DNA from: Hamiltosporidium magnivora
Lineage: Eukaryota > Microsporidia > Dubosqiidae
Direction of reading: 5' to 3'
Assembly: GCA_004325065.1 (NCBI GenBank)
Contig: PITI01000567.1
Location: 1 to 10,816 of the forward strand
DNA length: 10,816 nt
A model generated the notes under the pieces. It was not told the origin of the DNA. It searched no databases and was given only the letters and a program-made list of their open reading frames with translations. Positions 8,951-10,816 of this stretch are shown here, piece by piece (positions within the stretch are counted from its first letter, which is position 1; the number at the start of each line of letters is the position of its first letter). A program made the position numbers and the translations under genes.

Positions 8951-9669
8951 CAGTGGCGGATGGAGAACAACCACATAAAAAACTATATATTAGCATAAAG
9001 TATATGGAATTAATGTGGAAATCGTTGTTTGAATCTTTGGTATGAATTAATCACACAAATTTTCGGTTTTTCAATAGGATTTGTACGAGGAGGAAAAGGT
9101 TTACGAAATTGCAAAACTTTTTCTACAAATCAATTTTATAGTTTTTCATGCAACTAAATTGCAGACCGCAGCTAAACTTGTAGGTAATTACCCTGTAAAA
9201 GAATAGAAACTTAGTCTTGCTCACTCGGGTGGAAATCTTAGAGCCTGAGAAATATCAAAAATTAAAACGATATAACACCGAGAAAGCCAAGGTGCAGATT
9301 ATACTTTTTGGTTTGACATTACATTGTCTAAGTAAACCCCATGTAAGTGTCTGTCATATATATTAGCTAGATGTTTATTGGGTTCTGAAATTGTAGAGCA
9401 AATGAGAAGGCTGCATAGTCTTGGAAGAGCCCAAGGTGGGTTTCGATCACATTTCATGCAACGGACATTAACGAGTTCCGGGCTACAGCCTCTCCTTTAA
9501 TTGGGTTAAGACTTCTTTATGATAAAGGGCTTGGGGAAGTAAGTATCGCAGTGGGTACTATATAGAGTGTTGGGACAGCAGTTATTAATGATAAACCAGA
9601 ACTGCATTAATGTCATTAAAACAAATATAACACTTGCCACTGTTTTAAAAAGATTTGATACTTTTAAAT
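8951..9669 (+). repeat. Interspersed repeat family, copy 3 (full length, decayed)
   Basis: A full-length but diverged copy on the plus strand. It starts CAGTGGCGGATGG, reaches the CCACATAAAAAAC block, and keeps ATTGCAGACCGCAGCT, TTGCTCACTCGGGT, TTTATTGGGTTC, GCATAGTCTTGG and GTATCGCAGTGGGTACT. TTGCCACTG at 9634-9642 is the inverse of its own first bases, CAGTGGC. Similarity to copy 2 continues for about 27 bases beyond that point. Many differences from copy 4 replace G or C with A or T, as expected of an old copy drifting toward the AT-rich background. The short ORF of the other copies has lost its ATG (ATAGGATTT here) and contains stops. The eight bases flanking each end do not match, so no target-site duplication is seen. 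Confidence 0.88.
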
Positions 9670-9982
9670 AACGGAATATATTTTAGTATAATTACTATTA
9701 GTTATTTTTTTGCTTTGAAACTTTTTTTTAACACATAATTATCGTGAAGAAAATTGGCTATGTATTTATAGTGATTTATATGAAAAAAGTAATAACAAAT
9801 CAAAATATTTTATATGAATAAGACAGTTTATTTAGAATTATAAAATTTAATTAAATATTTTTTATAATCTAGATGATCCAAAATATTTCAAATATAGACT
9901 ATTAATAAATTTTTGCTCCATGAATAAACTGAACGCAAATGGATAAGCTAAGCTATTAAATAAAAAAAAATGTGAATTCAGG
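9670..9982. other. AT-rich spacer, no gene seen
   Basis: AT-rich spacer between repeat copy 3 and the 79-aa ORF. A minus-strand ATG frame (10098-9862, 78 codons) spans part of it, but it overlaps the 79-aa ORF, lacks any start signal, and looks less like a protein; I treat it as a shadow. Confidence 0.5.
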
Positions 9983-10222
9983 ATGAATGAAGAATTAGAA
10001 CCAAGATCACAAGAGACTTCATTTCCTAAGATATCTTTTATATTTAATAGTAGGATTTTTAAATTTATAAAAGAATTAATATATTTTATTCTAAACATTA
10101 TTCTACATATAGGTTTATATATTTTAGAAATAATTTATGTAAAGTATATTATTTTAATCGGAACAATTGTTTTCAAATTAATAGTAATTGGATTTAAAGC
10201 CAAAAATATTATTTGCATTTAA
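9983..10222 (+). CDS. Possible small membrane protein, 79 aa, unknown function
   Basis: An ATG-initiated frame with a hydrophilic, charged N-terminus (residues 1-16, rich in Glu, Ser, Gln, Pro) followed by hydrophobic segments at about 32-51 and 55-70 and the ending GFKAKN-IICI. The charged head followed by two membrane spans is more protein-like than random AT-rich sequence, and the codons are A/T-ending as expected. The GFKAKN motif, after a hydrophobic run, resembles GFKPKN at residues 227-232 of the 286-aa protein, so this may be a fragment or short relative of that family. The stop lies only 18 bases before repeat copy 4, so truncation by repeat insertion is possible. No CCC-type motif or TATA box is visible; it may also be a chance frame. 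Confidence 0.35.
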   Translation: MNEELEPRSQETSFPKISFIFNSRIFKFIKELIYFILNIILHIGLYILEIIYVKYIILIGTIVFKLIVIGFKAKNIICI

Positions 10223-10240
10223 TTATATTCAATATACAGT

Positions 10241-10816
10241 TAGTGGAGGGAGGATAACCACATAAAAAACTTTCTGCTTGGCAATGAGTGTGTGAAACTG
10301 GTGTGAGATCATTGTTTAGATTTTTGGTGGGAATAAAACCACACTACATCTTCGGTTGTTCCATGGGAGTTTGTATGAGGAGGAGAGGTCTAAGAAATGG
10401 AGAAACTTTTTCTACAAATTTATTTGTAGTTTTTTATGTAACCAGATTGCAGACCGCAGCTGAACATGTAGGTAATTGCCATGTAAAAACATGGAAACCT
10501 AGCCTTGCTCACTCGGGTTAGAAGACTTAGCGCCTGGGAGATATAAAACAAAAAACCATTTAAATCCGGGAGAGATAAGTAGCAGGTTATACCTGTTGGT
10601 ATGACATTGCGCTGTCTAGGTGGACCCCATGTAAGTCTCTGAAATATACCTTAGCAAGAAGTTTATTGGGTTCAGAAAGTGTAGAGTAAGTGGGAATGCT
10701 GCATAGTCTTGGGGAGCCCAGGGGGGGCTTCGGCCTTCGATCACACTCCATGCAACTGACATTAACGAACTCCGGGCAACTGCCTCGCTTAGTAATTAGG
10801 TTCTACACACCTGGTA
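10241..10816 (+). repeat. Interspersed repeat family, copy 4 (cut by window edge)
   Basis: The first ~576 bases of the repeat, starting TAGTGGAGGGAGG and running off the right edge within GGTTCTACACACCTGGTA; comparison with copy 2 puts roughly 150 bases outside. It is nearly identical to copy 1 over their shared 235 bases. It holds clear hairpins: CTACAAAT/ATTTGTAG at 10412-10429, CCATGT-AAAA-ACATGG at 10479-10494, and a 6-bp stem closed by a C(UUCG)G tetraloop at 10723-10738. An ATG at 10363 opens a 52-codon frame to 10521, in register with the frames of copies 1 and 2. The G+C content is visibly far above that of the flanking DNA. It could be a non-autonomous transposon, a retroposed structured RNA, or a remnant of a larger element. 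Confidence 0.9.
10723..10738 (+). other. C(UUCG)G-capped hairpin inside repeat copy 4
   Basis: Bases 10723-10728 pair with 10733-10738 (C-G, G-C, G-C, G-U, G-U, G-C) around a UUCG loop. This tetraloop with a C-G closing pair is among the most stable RNA loops. Copy 2 keeps the loop and closing pair but has one mismatch in the stem; copy 3 has lost the region. It is suggestive of a folded RNA but not proof. Confidence 0.45.

Noticed and set aside
9340..9350. GTAAGT inside the repeats (near 9343, 9540 and 10631) as further intron donors
   Set aside because: No acceptor with a CTAAY branch site lies at a short distance downstream, and no open frames would be joined.
9862..10098. Minus-strand 78-codon ATG frame
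   Set aside because: It overlaps the 79-aa plus-strand frame over 9983-10098, has no CCC-type motif or other start signal, and is less protein-like. At most one of the two is real, and the plus-strand frame is the better candidate.
10288..10521. 77-codon frame in repeat copy 4 read from GTG
   Set aside because: The GTG start is not credible in a eukaryote, and the part before the ATG at 10363 is frame-shifted in copies 1 and 2. Only the ATG-initiated 52-codon part is worth considering, and it is discussed as a finding.

Overview
The window looks like a gene-poor, repeat-bearing, very AT-rich eukaryotic nuclear segment, most likely from a microsporidian with an expanded genome. Three things point there. 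A short secreted-protein gene has CCCC two bases before its ATG, the microsporidian CCC-like start signal. A 23-nt spliceosomal intron (7360-7382) has GTAAGT at its 5' end and a CTAAT branch site almost touching its 3' AG. Intergenic DNA is long and almost pure A/T. The phylum is an inference and no genus can be named. There is no rRNA, tRNA, CRISPR array or recognisable bacterial gene.

Layout: 1-236, 5' part of repeat copy 1 (minus, running off the left edge); 237-1687, empty AT-rich DNA; 1699-2007, minus-strand gene for a 102-aa Ser/Thr/Asn/Asp-rich secreted, probably GPI-anchored protein; 2410-2598, a doubtful 62-aa minus ORF; 2599-3463, nothing convincing; 3464-4188, repeat copy 2 (minus, full length); 4189-6930, 2.7 kb of AT-rich DNA with some inverted repeats; 6931-7814, a two-exon plus-strand gene for a 286-aa multi-pass membrane protein; 7833-8950, empty; 8951-9669, repeat copy 3 (plus, full length, decayed); 9983-10222, a possible 79-aa membrane protein; 10241-10816, repeat copy 4 (plus, running off the right edge).

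The most distinctive content is an unrecognised ~0.7-kb interspersed repeat family, four copies in 10.8 kb, clearly richer in G and C than its surroundings. The copies are oriented minus, minus, plus, plus, giving two nested inverted pairs whose 5' ends face inward. The outer pair (copies 1 and 4) is almost identical where it can be compared, while inner copy 3 is heavily decayed. The repeat has short hAT-like inverted ends (YAGTGG...), several hairpins, and a short ATG-initiated ORF in three copies, but no protein domain I recognise.

The candidate genes are all secreted or membrane proteins of unknown function. They show no operon-like arrangement, and nothing indicates that they act together. 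The 286-aa gene can be read as one protein only if the 23-nt intron is removed.
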